Below are positions 30,774 through 41,007 of a stretch of 64,000 nt of DNA, piece after piece (position 1 is the first letter of the stretch; each line of letters opens with the position of its first letter). The translations under genes were made by a program, and so were the position numbers. The notes beneath the pieces were generated by a model. That model saw nothing but the letters and a program-made list of their open reading frames with translations. It was not told where the DNA came from and made no database searches. Source of the DNA: Jiella pelagia (GTDB taxonomy: Bacteria > Pseudomonadota > Alphaproteobacteria > Rhizobiales > Rhizobiaceae). The DNA is taken from the NCBI RefSeq assembly GCF_026898155.1, contig NZ_CP114029.1:317501-381500 (forward strand). The letters run 5' to 3'.

Positions 30774-32882
30774 CTACCCCCGCACCCACACCCGGTTGTC
30801 GTGAAACGCCGCCCCGCCGAACGGCGCGACCGGGTCGGCGCCTGTCAGGACGTTGATCCCTTCACCGTCGAGGAAGTCACCGTTCGCCCACAGACCTTCA
30901 TGGACGAGGACGCCGGGCTTCACCGTCTCGGTCACCTTCAGGGCAAGCCGCACCTCACCGCGCCCGTTGCCGACGGTCACGATGGCGCCCTCCGCCAACC
31001 CCTCGCGGGCGGCATCCTCCGGGTGGATCATCAGCACCGGCCCGCCTTCCCGCTGCCGCGAGCCGCCGGTTTCGGCGAAGGTGGAGTTGAGGAACTGGCG
31101 GGCCGGCGAGGTCGCGAGGCGGTAGGGATGCGCCGCGTCGGCCGTCTCGATCAGGTCGACATGATCGGGAAATTTCGGGATGTCCTGATGGGGTCCCTGG
31201 AGCCCAAGGCTTTCGGGCGGGCGGTTCGGCGCCATCGCCCGGGCCCAATCCGGGGTGAAGCGGAACTTGCCGTCCGGCCAGGCGAAGCCGCCGAGGAAAT
31301 GCGCCGTTTCGAAATCCGGCTGCTTGTCGATCCAGCGGCCGGCCTTCAGCGCCTCGTAGCCGCCCGGCTGGCCGCTCGCCTTCAGCATGTTGTCGATCAG
31401 CTGGCGCTCGGTGAGGCCGAAGCCCGCATGGCCCGAGACGCCGAGGCGTTTTGCCAGTTCCTCCACGACGAAGTGGTTGCTGCGCACCGTCGTCGGCGGG
31501 TCGACGAGCTTCGGGCCGAGCACGATATGGTTCTGGCCGCCGCCCCGATAGATGTCGTCATGTTCGAGGAACATCGTCGCCGGGATGACGAGATCGGCGA
31601 GCTTCGCCGTGTCGGTCATGAACTGCTCGTGCACCGCGACGAAGAGGTCGTCGCGCATCAGGCCACGCTTCACCAGCCGCTGTTCCGGACAGACATTGGC
31701 CGGATTGGTGTTCTGGATCAGCATCGCCGTGACCGGCGGGCCATCCGACAAGGCTTCGCGATCACCCGTCAGGACGGCGCCGATGCGCGACTGGTCGAGA
31801 TGACGCACGGACGGGTCACGATACGAAGCGCCCATGATCTCGGACTTGTCGAGGCCGAAGATGTCGGAGTTCGAATGGAAGGCCCCGCCGCCCTCGTGCC
31901 GCCAGTTGCCGTAGACCGCCGGGACGGACATGGCCGCATGCATGGCGATGGCGCCGTTGCGCTGCCGGGTGAAACCGTAGCCGAGGCGGAAGAACGTCTT
32001 CGGCGTCCGCCCGATCAGCGCGGCAAAGGCCTCGATCTCCTCGACCGAAAGCCCGGTGATCGCCGCCGCCCATTCCGGCGTGCGGGACGTCAGATGCGCC
32101 TCGAGCCCTGCCGGATCATCGGTGTAGCGGGCGAGATAATCGCGGTCCGCCGTGCCGTCCCGAAACGCCACGTGCATCAGCGCGCAGGCGAGCGCGGCGT
32201 CGGTGCCGGGGCGAAGCTTCAAAGCGAGATCGGCCTGCTTCATCGTCGCGTTGTCGTAGATGTCGATGACGACGATCTTCGCCCCGCGCTCCTTCCGGGC
32301 CTTCGCCGCATGGGTCATGACGTTGACCTGGGTGGCCACCGCATTGGTGCCCCAGATCACCACGCAGTCGGACTTGCCGATCTCGCGCGGATCGCTGCCA
32401 CGCATCGCACCCGCGCCGGCGAACCAGCCGCCCCACGCCATGTTGGTGCAGATCGTGTCGAACTGGTTGGAATAGCGCTTGGCGTGGCAGAGACGGTTGA
32501 TGCCGTCGCGCTGCACGAGGCCCATGGTGCCGGCATAGCGATAGGGCCAGACGGCTTCGGGCCCATCGGCGACCTCGGCGGCGAGGAACTTCTCGGCAAT
32601 GAGGTCCAGCGCGTCGTCCCAGCCGATCTCCCGCCATCCGCCGCCGCCCTTTTCCCCGACCCGCTGAAGAGGCTTCAAAAGCCGGTCGGCGTGGTGGATG
32701 CGCTCGGCATAGCGCGCCACCTTGGCGCAGATGACGCCGGCGGTATAGTCGTTGTCAGCCGCTCCGCGCAGGCGGCCGATCTGGCCGTTGTCGAGGATCT
32801 CGACGTCGAGCGCGCAGGTCGACGGGCAGTCGTGGGGACAGGCGCTGTGGCCGGTGGCGATGGGAAGCGGCTTGTTCATCAC
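30774..32882 (-). CDS. Molybdopterin-dependent oxidoreductase (Mo-bisMGD, Fe4S4)
   Basis: The 702-residue protein has an N-terminal cluster motif CPHDCPSTCALDV with a later Cys (GVICAKVARY), the molybdopterin oxidoreductase domain (CTNMAWGGWFAGAGAMRGSD, CVVIWGTNAVATQ, LGYGFTRQRNG) and the C-terminal dinucleotide-binding domain (ATSPARQFLNSTFAETG). It belongs to the DMSO reductase superfamily. No signal sequence (no twin-arginine) is seen, so it is probably cytoplasmic. Formate dehydrogenase-like and nitrate reductase-like subfamilies are possible; the electron partner is not encoded nearby. Confidence 0.88.
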   Translation of the reverse strand: MMNKPLPIATGHSACPHDCPSTCALDVEILDNGQIGRLRGAADNDYTAGVICAKVARYAERIHHADRLLKPLQRVGEKGGGGWREIGWDDALDLIAEKFLAAEVADGPEAVWPYRYAGTMGLVQRDGINRLCHAKRYSNQFDTICTNMAWGGWFAGAGAMRGSDPREIGKSDCVVIWGTNAVATQVNVMTHAAKARKERGAKIVVIDIYDNATMKQADLALKLRPGTDAALACALMHVAFRDGTADRDYLARYTDDPAGLEAHLTSRTPEWAAAITGLSVEEIEAFAALIGRTPKTFFRLGYGFTRQRNGAIAMHAAMSVPAVYGNWRHEGGGAFHSNSDIFGLDKSEIMGASYRDPSVRHLDQSRIGAVLTGDREALSDGPPVTAMLIQNTNPANVCPEQRLVKRGLMRDDLFVAVHEQFMTDTAKLADLVIPATMFLEHDDIYRGGGQNHIVLGPKLVDPPTTVRSNHFVVEELAKRLGVSGHAGFGLTERQLIDNMLKASGQPGGYEALKAGRWIDKQPDFETAHFLGGFAWPDGKFRFTPDWARAMAPNRPPESLGLQGPHQDIPKFPDHVDLIETADAAHPYRLATSPARQFLNSTFAETGGSRQREGGPVLMIHPEDAAREGLAEGAIVTVGNGRGEVRLALKVTETVKPGVLVHEGLWANGDFLDGEGINVLTGADPVAPFGGAAFHDNRVWVRG

Positions 32883-32991
32883 GCCAGTCTAGCCCGAGTC
32901 ATTGCAGTGCGACAGAACCAGATTTGTGTCCCAGACAACTGCCCGTGTTCCGGTGGCAACCCACGTGGAAGTGATCGCACCCGGCATCGCC

Positions 32992-34863
32992 TCACTGCCA
33001 CAGGCCGACATTCATCGCCTCCGCCCGGCCCCGGATTGACACGACTTCCCACCGGTCCGGCGGCTGCACGCCTTCCGTCTCCGCCGCCTCCCAGAGCGCG
33101 GCGGAGATCACGATGTCGGCGCGACGGGCCTTTCCGACCTCCATCAGCCGGCTGGCGACATTGACGCTGTCGCCGGTCGCGGTGATGTGCTGGGCGTCGT
33201 CGTGGCCGAGCCGGGAGAGGACGACAGGGCCGTAATGGGCGCCGAGCCGCACGCCCTGCAGCGCAGTATCGGCGGGGCTTTCGGCGATCCACCGGCGCAC
33301 CGCCGCGATCGTGCCGAGGCTGGCGCCGACCGCATTGGTGGCATCCTCCGGGCCCGCCTCCGGCAGGCCGAAGACCACCATGGCGCCGTCCCCCATGAAG
33401 CTGAGCACCACGCCGCCGCGCGGCATGAACTCCTCGACGACGAGGCTGTGGAACTCCTTCAGGACGTCGCGCGTGCGCGTCGCGCCGAGCCGCTCGCTCA
33501 TGCCGGTGAAGCCGGCGAGATCGATGAAGAGAACCGCGACGTCCCGCTCCTCCGGAACGCTCAGGAAGGCCGGATTGCGGGCGATGTGATCGGCCAGAGC
33601 CTGCGGCTGAAACCGCCGCAGCGCCGCCTCGGCCGCCGCGAGGCCGCGGGAAATCCGCCGGTCCCGGTTCAGCCGAACGAAGGCGGCGAGCGCGGCCGGC
33701 GGCACGACGGCGGCGACCGGCAGGGTCGCGGCCAGCCAATAGCCGTTGGCGACGCCGAAAAAGGTCGCGCCGAGCCACGCGAGAAGCGCGGCAAGCGAGA
33801 CCGAGACTGCGATCGGCAACGGCAACAGCGCGATGGCGGCCACCGCCAGAAGCGTCAGCAGGACGGCGGCGACTGCATCGATCCGGCGAACGGCGCCGTC
33901 GCGGATGAGCTGCGTCCCGTCGATCAGATTGGCGCCTGCCGTCGCCAGGACCTCGACGCCCGGCATCTGCGGATCGAAGGGCGTGGTGAAGTTGTCGCCG
34001 ATCGCCGTCGCCGTAACGCCGAGAAAGACCAGTCGCCCGGCAAGCCGCTCGTCCGGCAACCCTGCGAGAAGCCCGGCGGCGCTGACCGTCGTGATCGTCT
34101 GCGACGGTCCATAGAAGCGCAACGGCAGATGCCAGCCGATATCAAGCTGTCTCGACGCCCCGCCGATGCGAACCGCCTCGGCGGACAAGGAAGGCGCCGT
34201 TTCCTCGCCGAGCCCCGCCGCGGCAAGGACGATCGAGGGCGCCGGCCCCTTCGGCGTCACGATCAGGAGCGGCATCTCGCGCGGCGTACCGCCGGCATCC
34301 GTGGCGACGTTGACGAGGCCGACTTTCGCGGCACCGGCAAACACCGCAGCCGGAGCCAGAACGTCCTTGGCCGGCGGGACAAGCGAGGCGAGGCTCTTGT
34401 CGAAACTCGCCGCAGCGGCGATCACCGACGGCAGGCGCGAAAGCGCCTTCGCAAGCGCCGCATCGTCGGGATCCGCGGCCTCACCCTCGGCGAACAGGAT
34501 GTCGATGGCGATGGCCTTCGCCCCGCTCTTGGCGATGGCATCGACGATGCGCGCCACCCGGCCTCGCGCCAGCGGGTAGCCGCCTTCCGCAGCGACCGTC
34601 TGGTCGTCGATCGCGACGACGGCGACGCTCTCCGGCGGCGCCAGCGGCCCGGCGGCGATCATCCGCCAGTCGAGCGCCGCCGGCTCGATCCGGTCGATCA
34701 CGCTGCCGGCACCGGCAAGGTGCATCTGCGCCAAGAATCCGCTCCAGGACAAGGCGACGATCAACAGAACTGCCGTCAGAAGCCAGGGCAGCCGGTAGGT
34801 CCATCGACTTGGCCGCCGCGGCGTGGGGCGAGGCTGTCGCAGCGCGCTCAAGCCCGTCCCCAC
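32992..34863 (-). CDS. CHASE2-domain adenylate/guanylate cyclase
   Basis: The 623-residue protein has an N-terminal membrane segment, a periplasmic CHASE2 sensor (to about residue 320, including VAVVAIDDQTVAAEGGYPLAR and DILFAEGEA), three transmembrane helices near 330-400 and a class III cyclase domain with FIDLAGFTGMSERLG and SFMGDGAMVVFG, which supply the two metal-binding Asp. It makes cAMP (or cGMP) in response to an unknown periplasmic signal. The start is a GTG without a strong ribosome site. It follows the FecR-domain gene by 61 bases on the same strand. Confidence 0.9.
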   Translation of the reverse strand: MGTGLSALRQPRPTPRRPSRWTYRLPWLLTAVLLIVALSWSGFLAQMHLAGAGSVIDRIEPAALDWRMIAAGPLAPPESVAVVAIDDQTVAAEGGYPLARGRVARIVDAIAKSGAKAIAIDILFAEGEAADPDDAALAKALSRLPSVIAAAASFDKSLASLVPPAKDVLAPAAVFAGAAKVGLVNVATDAGGTPREMPLLIVTPKGPAPSIVLAAAGLGEETAPSLSAEAVRIGGASRQLDIGWHLPLRFYGPSQTITTVSAAGLLAGLPDERLAGRLVFLGVTATAIGDNFTTPFDPQMPGVEVLATAGANLIDGTQLIRDGAVRRIDAVAAVLLTLLAVAAIALLPLPIAVSVSLAALLAWLGATFFGVANGYWLAATLPVAAVVPPAALAAFVRLNRDRRISRGLAAAEAALRRFQPQALADHIARNPAFLSVPEERDVAVLFIDLAGFTGMSERLGATRTRDVLKEFHSLVVEEFMPRGGVVLSFMGDGAMVVFGLPEAGPEDATNAVGASLGTIAAVRRWIAESPADTALQGVRLGAHYGPVVLSRLGHDDAQHITATGDSVNVASRLMEVGKARRADIVISAALWEAAETEGVQPPDRWEVVSIRGRAEAMNVGLWQ

Positions 34864-34924
34864 GCGAATGCCGCAATGGCCTGGAGACGGAGGGCAAGTG
34901 TCCGTACCTTCACCATGCTGCGCG

Positions 34925-35494
34925 CTACCGGCCGAAGCGTGCCAAGAGGGCGTTGACCCGCGGCTGCGGCCACTCGCGGACGACGAGCGGCTCGCCGGGC
35001 CTGACGTCGACGCCCTCGCCCGGCCCGAGCAGTACCGTGGCGGGTTCGTCGCGGCGGCTTACCTCGACGCTGCCCTCGACGACGAAGACGGAGGTCACGC
35101 CCGCATCGACGTCGACGGCAAACTGTGTCCCCCGCACCGTCGCGATGGCGTGCGGGGTCAGCACCTGGAAGGATTCGCGCGGCGATACCTCGATGAGAAT
35201 CGCCCGCCCCTCCAGATCGAGCCCGCTTTGCGGCGTCTGGGCGGTCAGCGCCGCGGCCGCTTCGCTCTCGATGAGGAGCCCGTTGCCGCAGTCGAGCACC
35301 TGGCGAGGCGGATCGGTCACGCGCGTCGCCGTGCAGCCCGGCAGCACCTGTGCCTGCGCCTCTGCCTGGAAGAGCGAAACCATGAGCGGCACGGCCAAGG
35401 CCGTGACGAGGACCATCGCCATGGCCCAGTACCGGCCGACGGCCGGCGCCGCGCGTTTCCGGCTGCGGTGATGCCTTGCGGCAATCTCGTCCAT
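34925..35494 (-). CDS. FecR domain-containing periplasmic protein
   Basis: GGGAGACAAAGG precedes the ATG at 35494. The 189-residue protein has a membrane-spanning or signal segment at about residues 25-45 (MAMVLVTALAVPLMVSLFQ) and a FecR fold with the typical TPHAIATVRGTQFAVDVDAGVTSVFVVEGSVEVS. Free-standing FecR-domain proteins of this size commonly lie upstream of CHASE2 cyclases, as here, and probably modulate the sensor. It is not next to an ECF sigma gene, so iron uptake regulation is unlikely. Confidence 0.85.
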   Translation of the reverse strand: MDEIAARHHRSRKRAAPAVGRYWAMAMVLVTALAVPLMVSLFQAEAQAQVLPGCTATRVTDPPRQVLDCGNGLLIESEAAAALTAQTPQSGLDLEGRAILIEVSPRESFQVLTPHAIATVRGTQFAVDVDAGVTSVFVVEGSVEVSRRDEPATVLLGPGEGVDVRPGEPLVVREWPQPRVNALLARFGR

Positions 35495-35830
35495 TCCTTT
35501 GTCTCCCTTGTTTGCGGAGGCTGACATCGATGACGAGCGTCGCATGTCGACCTGCCGCCCTTGCTGCGCCTCGATCGCATCGTTTGGCAGGTTGCGCTGT
35601 GACCGACGACACCCTGGCAGGACGTCGCCCTGGCAGGTTGTCGGGTCTTGATCGAAGCGGCCACGCCCAGGAGAATTCCGCTCGTTGACTTACAGTGCAA
35701 CGTTTTCTTAGCGGCTGAAAGACATGATCGCCTGGCGGCGGCCGAATGCCTTTCGGCGGCGGCCGAAGGAGAGCGTTCGCGTGGTCTTCGGTCTTCCGGC
35801 CGGCGCGGCGCCGAAGCCGGCGCGGGTAAG
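35495..35830. promoter_or_regulatory. 336-base divergent region, fecR / glycosylphosphotransferase
   Basis: No supported gene. The two divergent genes must be driven from here. There are direct repeats of CCTGGCAGGACG/CCCTGGCAGGTTG type near 35609-35640 but no operator family I can name. Confidence 0.35.
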
Positions 35831-37366
35831 ATGAACGAGCAAATCCCCAACAGGTTCTTTTCGTCCCACGCAACGAGCGGCGCTGGCGGCGCCGGCTCGA
35901 CTGCGCCGGGTCCTGTGGAACTCAATCCCCAGGCTCTCCAGGCTCTCGCCCATCTTCGCAACGACTTCATCAGCCCGCGCATGCTGTGCGGCGTGTGGCG
36001 GCTCGGCGAGGCGGCGCTGATCTTCGTCGTGGGCGCCCTGATCTGGGCTGCCAAGGACGCCGCACCCGAAGGCGACATGGTGTGGCTGGCTGCGACACTG
36101 GCAGGCTCGCTCGCCGCCAGCGCAATCCTCGCTTCGGCCCATGCCTATGAACTGGCGTTCCTGCGCCGCGGCGGGTTGCGGCTCTGGCGCGTCGCCGCCG
36201 GCCTCGCGCTTGCAATCGCTTTCGTCGCGGCGGGCCTTGGGTTTCTCAGGCCGACTGGGGGCGAGGGCTTTCCGATCCTCGGCTGGTATCTCTGCAGTCT
36301 GACGCTGATCATCCCTGCCCGGCTGGTGCTGGCGCTGAATCTTCGCCGCTGGGCTCGCAACGGCCGAATGGAGCGCCGGGCGCTGATCGTCGGCGGTGGC
36401 AAGAATGCCGAGACGCTGATCCGCGGCCTCGAGATGCAGCCCGGCAACGATATCCGCATCTGCGGCATCTTCGACGACCGCGGCGACCGCCGCTCGCCGC
36501 CCCTCGTCGCCGGCTACCCGAAGCTCGGCACCATTGCCGAGCTGGTCGAGTTCGCCCGGCGCACCCGGATCGACATGCTGATCGTCACCCTGCCGCTATC
36601 GGCAGAGGAGCGGCTGCTCGTCCTGATGAAACAGCTCTGGGTGCTGCCGCTCGACATTCGCCTCGCCGCCCATGCGGGCGAACTGAAATTCCGCCCGCGC
36701 ACCTATTCCTATGTCGGCACCGTTCCGCTGATCGACCTTGCCGACCGCCCCCTCGCCGACTGGGACGGCATCGCCAAGCGCTGTCTCGACATCGTCGCCG
36801 CATCGGTGGCGATCGTGCTTCTGTCACCTGTGATCATAGCCGCGGCACTTGCGGTGAAACTCGATTCGCCGGGACCGGTGATCTTCCGGCAGAAGCGCCA
36901 TGGCTTCAACAACCAGGCGGTCGAGATTTTCAAGTTCCGCTCGCTCTATCACGCGATGAGCGATCCCGAAGCCAGGCAGATCGTGACGAAGAACGACAAG
37001 CGCGTGACGCGAGTCGGCGCCTTCATCCGCAAGAGTTCGATCGACGAACTGCCGCAGCTCTTCAACGTGCTGCGCGGCGATCTCTCCCTGGTCGGCCCGC
37101 GGCCCCACGCAATCCACGCCATATCGAGCCGCAACGAGACCTTCACGGAGATCGTCGACGGCTATTTCGGCCGGCACAAGGTCAAGCCCGGCATCACCGG
37201 CTGGGCCCAGATCCACGGCTGGCGCGGCGAGATCGACGAGCCGGAAAAACTGGTCAAGCGGTTCGAATACGACCTCTACTACATCGAGAACTGGTCGCTG
37301 CTGCTCGATCTCTACATCCTCGCCATGACGCCGATCAGCCTCGTCAGGACGAAGGCGGCCTACTGA
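35831..37366 (+). CDS. Undecaprenyl-phosphate hexose-1-phosphate transferase (WcaJ/PssY-type)
   Basis: The 511-residue protein starts the lipid-linked repeat unit of an exopolysaccharide. It has four N-terminal membrane segments (about residues 50-165), a Rossmann-like CoA-binding-type domain ([18 protein letters not shown]), a fifth membrane segment ([19 protein letters not shown]) and the bacterial sugar transferase domain with [51 protein letters not shown] and [16 protein letters not shown]. It stands alone; no glycosyltransferase cluster follows. An alternative upstream start at 35648 adds non-conserved sequence. Confidence 0.92.
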   Translation: MNEQIPNRFFSSHATSGAGGAGSTAPGPVELNPQALQALAHLRNDFISPRMLCGVWRLGEAALIFVVGALIWAAKDAAPEGDMVWLAATLAGSLAASAILASAHAYELAFLRRGGLRLWRVAAGLALAIAFVAAGLGFLRPTGGEGFPILGWYLCSLTLIIPARLVLALNLRRWARNGRMERRALIVGGGKNAETLIRGLEMQPGNDIRICGIFDDRGDRRSPPLVAGYPKLGTIAELVEFARRTRIDMLIVTLPLSAEERLLVLMKQLWVLPLDIRLAAHAGELKFRPRTYSYVGTVPLIDLADRPLADWDGIAKRCLDIVAASVAIVLLSPVIIAAALAVKLDSPGPVIFRQKRHGFNNQAVEIFKFRSLYHAMSDPEARQIVTKNDKRVTRVGAFIRKSSIDELPQLFNVLRGDLSLVGPRPHAIHAISSRNETFTEIVDGYFGRHKVKPGITGWAQIHGWRGEIDEPEKLVKRFEYDLYYIENWSLLLDLYILAMTPISLVRTKAAY

Positions 37367-37525
37367 ACGACCGCGCCGGTTCTTCTCCCGTTTCCGCCGG
37401 CGCCTCGGCGCGGCGAGTGCGCTGCGTCACAGCCCCTCCTGCCCGTCTCGTGCTTCCACTTCTCCCGCAGTCTTCGATGAACACGGCAGCCATCCGGCTC
37501 CCGGCGAAGACCGGGAGGAGAAAAG

Positions 37526-37726
37526 ATGGACCGCCGCCGCACCCAGACCCACCGAATCTTCCTGGCGGTCTTTCTCATCGTCCAGGCGACCGGCTTCAAC
37601 GGCGAAGGGGCGAGCGGCACACGCCGGACGGTCGAGATCCTTGCCGGGCAGAAGTCGGACACGCTGATCCCGCCGCGCGAGGCCGTGGTTTCGGCACTCG
37701 GCGACAGCCTCTCGGAACTCGATTGA
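37526..37726 (+). CDS. Small protein of unknown function with one hydrophobic segment
   Basis: A strong GGGAGGAGAAAAG ribosome site precedes the ATG. The 66-residue product begins MDRRRTQTHR, followed by a hydrophobic stretch (IFLAVFLIVQATGF) and a polar tail, as in a short exported or membrane-anchored peptide. The 504 bases between the glycosylphosphotransferase and dusA hold nothing else I support. It could be real or chance; codon use does not decide. Confidence 0.4.
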   Translation: MDRRRTQTHRIFLAVFLIVQATGFNGEGASGTRRTVEILAGQKSDTLIPPREAVVSALGDSLSELD

Positions 37727-37870
37727 TGCTTCGCAGCGGGCGGATGCCTCGTCGCCCCTGCCCGTCGACGACGCTCGCACGACCATGATCCTGCAGATCC
37801 GACCGACCGACCGGTGAGGCGAGCCGCCCGCGCAGGCCGAGCTTCCGGGCCGGGCGCGAGTTTCAGGATG

Positions 37871-38902
37871 TCAGGCGGCCTCGCTCGCCGCCTCCAGTCG
37901 CACATGGCGGAAGGCTTCGCGGATGAGATCCGGCGAGGCGCCGGGGCGGCTCGCCCCCTCGGACAGGATCTGCCGCCAGCGCCTCGCCCCCGGCCGGCCG
38001 GAGAACAGCCCCGTCATGTGCCGGGTGACGTGTCCGAGCTTTCCTCCCGCGGCGACGTGCCGGGCGGCATAGTCGACCATCGTCTCGATCAGCGCGTCAT
38101 AATCGAATTCGGCCTGCGCCTCGCCGTAGAAGCCCGCATCGACGCCGATGAGAACGTCCGGCGTCTGATAGGCCGCGCGGCCGAACATGGCGCCATCAAG
38201 GCCCGCCGCCTCCTCGCGCGCCTGTTCGAGCGTCTTAAGCCCGCCATTGAGGCCAACGAACATCGACCCGAGCCGCACCTTGAGGCGGCGTACACGGCCA
38301 TGGTCGAGCGGCGGGATCTCGCGGTTTTCCTTCGGGCTGAGGCCGTCGAGCCAGGCTTTGCGCGCATGCACCCAGATGCCGGCAACGCCCGCCGAAACCG
38401 CCGCGTCGGCAAGCGCGTCGAGCGCCGCCTCGATGTCCTGCTCGTCGACGCCGAGCCGGCACTTCACCGTGACCGGGGTTTCGCCCGCCGCCGCGACCAT
38501 CGCCGCGAGGCATTCACCGACCAGCGCCGGCTCGCGCATCAGGCAGGCGCCGAAGGTGCCGGACTGCACCCGGTCCGACGGGCAGCCGACATTGAGGTTG
38601 ATCTCGTCATAGCCGAAACCGCGGGAGATCTCGGTGGCGCGGTGGAGCTTGTCGGGGTTCGATCCGCCAAGCTGCAGCGCCACCGGATGTTCGGCGGCAT
38701 CGTAACCGAGCAGCCGCTCGACGTCGCCGTGGAGCACCGCCTCGTCGACGATCATCTCGGTGAACAGCCTCGCCCGGCGACTGAGCTGGCGATGAAAGAA
38801 CCGGCAATGGCGGTCGGTCCAGTCGATCATCGGCGCCACGGCGAAGACGGGCACCTCGAAATTCACGGGCCCGTTTTCTTTCTTTTCAGGGTCTTGCACC
38901 AT
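37871..38902 (-). CDS. dusA: tRNA-dihydrouridine(20/20a) synthase
   Basis: The 343-residue flavoenzyme reduces uridine to dihydrouridine in the tRNA D-loop. It shows VAPMIDWTDRHCRFFHRQLS, the catalytic Cys motif NLNVGCPSDRVQ, VTVKCRLGVD, WVHARKAWLDGLSPKENR and MFGRAAYQTP. The WTDRHCR N-terminus marks the DusA branch. AGGAGGGTGTC precedes the ATG at 38902. The frame stays open upstream to 39340 but that part has no conserved character and was excluded. Confidence 0.94.
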   Translation of the reverse strand: MVQDPEKKENGPVNFEVPVFAVAPMIDWTDRHCRFFHRQLSRRARLFTEMIVDEAVLHGDVERLLGYDAAEHPVALQLGGSNPDKLHRATEISRGFGYDEINLNVGCPSDRVQSGTFGACLMREPALVGECLAAMVAAAGETPVTVKCRLGVDEQDIEAALDALADAAVSAGVAGIWVHARKAWLDGLSPKENREIPPLDHGRVRRLKVRLGSMFVGLNGGLKTLEQAREEAAGLDGAMFGRAAYQTPDVLIGVDAGFYGEAQAEFDYDALIETMVDYAARHVAAGGKLGHVTRHMTGLFSGRPGARRWRQILSEGASRPGASPDLIREAFRHVRLEAASEAA

Positions 38903-39380
38903 GACACCCTCCTGGAAGTTCCGCCTCGGCCAAAGCTCTTTGCGCGCCCGATCCGCTGAATCGGCGAACTCCATTTCGTCGGTGAGATTCGGCGATGTCG
39001 ACATTGTAGACTGCCTGGCCCACCATCCGGGCAAAGGCCAACGAAAGTTGTCAAGCCGACTTCGGGAACCCGTCGAGCCGCAATTCAACACCAGGCGGAA
39101 GTCGAAAACCCGCAGGCAGATCGTACCCTTGGAGAGCGCCGGGAAACCCGGTTTCGCAGCGACTTCCCCACCACCCGGAATTTCTGTTCTCCGTCCGGCA
39201 CTTCGCCCGAAGTGGACCACCCGGGTATACCCGTCAAGGCCATGCAGCTCGCTCCTGTGCGCGTCGACGCTTGAGCAAGGTGAAACAAGACCTGCAGGCC
39301 CCGAACGAACGCGACATAGCGCGTTTATTCCAACGGGCATGCCATCCGAAGACGCTAGCCCCGCGGACCGGCGCCGACCG
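38903..39380. other. 478-base intergenic region, no gene supported
   Basis: Both strands were read. The open frame that extends dusA upstream lacks a ribosome site and typical composition. A TTGACA hexamer occurs on the minus strand near 39050, but no matching -10 was found. Confidence 0.3.
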
Positions 39381-40109
39381 TCAGACGGCGGTGAACCCGC
39401 CGTCGATCGGCAGCGTGACGCCGGAGATCATCGAGGCGGCGTCGGACAGCAGGAAGACGATCGGCGCGGCGATCTCGTCCTCGCTCGCCCAGCGGCCGAG
39501 CGGCATGGTCTCGAGGAACGGCTTCTCGATCTCCGGCTTGCCCCAGTACCAGGCCGACATCGGCGTCATCACCACGGTCGGGTTCACGCTGTTGACCCGG
39601 ATGCCATATTGCCCGAGCTCCAGCGCCGAGACGCGGGTGATGTTGTCGAGGGCGGCCTTGGAGGAGCCGTAGGAGATGTGGCCCTTCAGGCCGACCAGCG
39701 ACGCCTGGCTCGAGACGTTGACGATGGCGCCGCCGCGCCCCGCCGCGATCATCGCTCGACTGGCATATTTCGTCACCAGCAGCGCGCCGCGGGCGTTGAT
39801 CGACATGACCTTGTCGAAGACGTCGATGTCGGTGTCCATGGGCGTTGCGATCTCGCCACCCCAGCCGCCGCAATTGACGACGCCATAGACGTCGAGACCC
39901 TCCAGCGCGCCGCGGATCTCGTCCTCGGACTGGAGATCGAAGGGCAACGTGCGGCAGCCCGTCGCCTCTGCGAGGCCGGCCAAGGCCTCCTCGTTGCGGC
40001 CGTTGGCGATGACCTCGGCGCCGGCTTCCGTCAGCTGGCGAACGGTGGCGCCGCCGATGCCGCCGCTGGCGCCGGTGACGAGGATCGGGCCCTTGTCGAA
40101 CTTGTACAT
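39381..40109 (-). CDS. SDR family sugar/polyol dehydrogenase
   Basis: The 242-residue classical short-chain dehydrogenase has the cofactor motif TGASGGIGG, the NCGG element, catalytic Ser in NVSSQASL and YGSSK (Tyr-X3-Lys), ending with the usual GVTLPIDGGF. It resembles the L-xylulose reductase/arabinitol dehydrogenase branch by overall length and the N-terminal GPILVTGASGGIGGATV, but substrate is unproven. It is the last gene of the ABC transporter transcript, 51 bases after the second permease, so it probably oxidises or reduces the imported sugar or an intermediate. It contains the only intact GAGCTC I found, at 39615. Confidence 0.85.
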   Translation of the reverse strand: MYKFDKGPILVTGASGGIGGATVRQLTEAGAEVIANGRNEEALAGLAEATGCRTLPFDLQSEDEIRGALEGLDVYGVVNCGGWGGEIATPMDTDIDVFDKVMSINARGALLVTKYASRAMIAAGRGGAIVNVSSQASLVGLKGHISYGSSKAALDNITRVSALELGQYGIRVNSVNPTVVMTPMSAWYWGKPEIEKPFLETMPLGRWASEDEIAAPIVFLLSDAASMISGVTLPIDGGFTAV

Positions 40110-40160
40110 CGTGGGTTCCTTCGTGGATTCTGTGGAGGCGTCAGCGATCGCCCGGGGCGG

Positions 40161-41003
40161 TCACTTCACCGACCCGGCGGCCATACCGGCAAGGAAATAA
40201 CGTTGAGCGATCAGATAGATGACCAGCAACGGCAGGGAGCCGAGCACGCTCATCGCCATCATCTGGTTCCACTCGAAGGCGTGCTGGCCCATCAAAAGCT
40301 GGATGCCGATCGGCACGGTGCGCATATCGGTCGACTTGGTCAGCGTCAGCGCGAAGAGGAACTCGTTCCAGCAGAGCAGGAACGTATAGACCGAGGTGGC
40401 GACGATCCCCGGCACGGAGATCGGCACGATCACCCGCCAGAGCGCCGTCCAGCTGGAGCCGCCATCGACAGCGACGGCCTCGTCGAGATCGCGCGGCAGC
40501 GTGTTGAGATAGCCGGTCAGAAGCAGGATCGCATAAGGCAGGGTGAAGACCAGATAGGTCAGCACAAGGGCCGCATAGGTGTCGAACAGCCCGTAGGAAA
40601 CGACCAGTCCGAAGAACGGGATCAGAAGCGTGATCGGCGGCAGGGTCTGGGTGCTGATGATCAGCGTGCTCAGCGCCGCCTTGCCGCGGAAGTTGAAGCG
40701 GCTGAAGCCGTAGGCGGCCAGAAGCGCGATGACGACCGTCAGGATCGTCACGACCGCGGCGACGAGATAGCTGTTGAAGAAGAAGCGCAGCTTCACCGGA
40801 TCGGTCAGGATCGCAGCGTAGGCTTCGAGGGTGAAGACGCGCGGCAGGATGGTCGGCGGCAGGGCGAAGATCTCGCCATTGGTTTTGAACGAGCTTGCCA
40901 GCATCCAGTAGATCGGGAACGCGGCGAAGAACAGGCCGGCAGCAAGCCCGAGGTGAAGCGCCAGCGTGATCAGCTTTTCGCGTCTGGTGTTGCGTCTCGC
41001 CAT
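40161..41003 (-). CDS. CUT1 sugar ABC transporter permease (MalG-like)
   Basis: The 280-residue membrane protein has about six hydrophobic segments and the EAA coupling loop LPRDLDEAVAVDGGSSWTAL. It ends with the MalG-type LVIYLIAQRYFLAGMAAGSVK. It starts four bases after the other permease gene and with it forms the pore. Confidence 0.92.
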   Translation of the reverse strand: MARRNTRREKLITLALHLGLAAGLFFAAFPIYWMLASSFKTNGEIFALPPTILPRVFTLEAYAAILTDPVKLRFFFNSYLVAAVVTILTVVIALLAAYGFSRFNFRGKAALSTLIISTQTLPPITLLIPFFGLVVSYGLFDTYAALVLTYLVFTLPYAILLLTGYLNTLPRDLDEAVAVDGGSSWTALWRVIVPISVPGIVATSVYTFLLCWNEFLFALTLTKSTDMRTVPIGIQLLMGQHAFEWNQMMAMSVLGSLPLLVIYLIAQRYFLAGMAAGSVK

Positions 41004-41007
41004 GGGT

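Noticed and set aside
38903-39340. N-terminal extension of dusA
   Set aside because: The frame is open but lacks a ribosome site and family sequence; the start at 38902 has AGGAGGG and gives the normal length.
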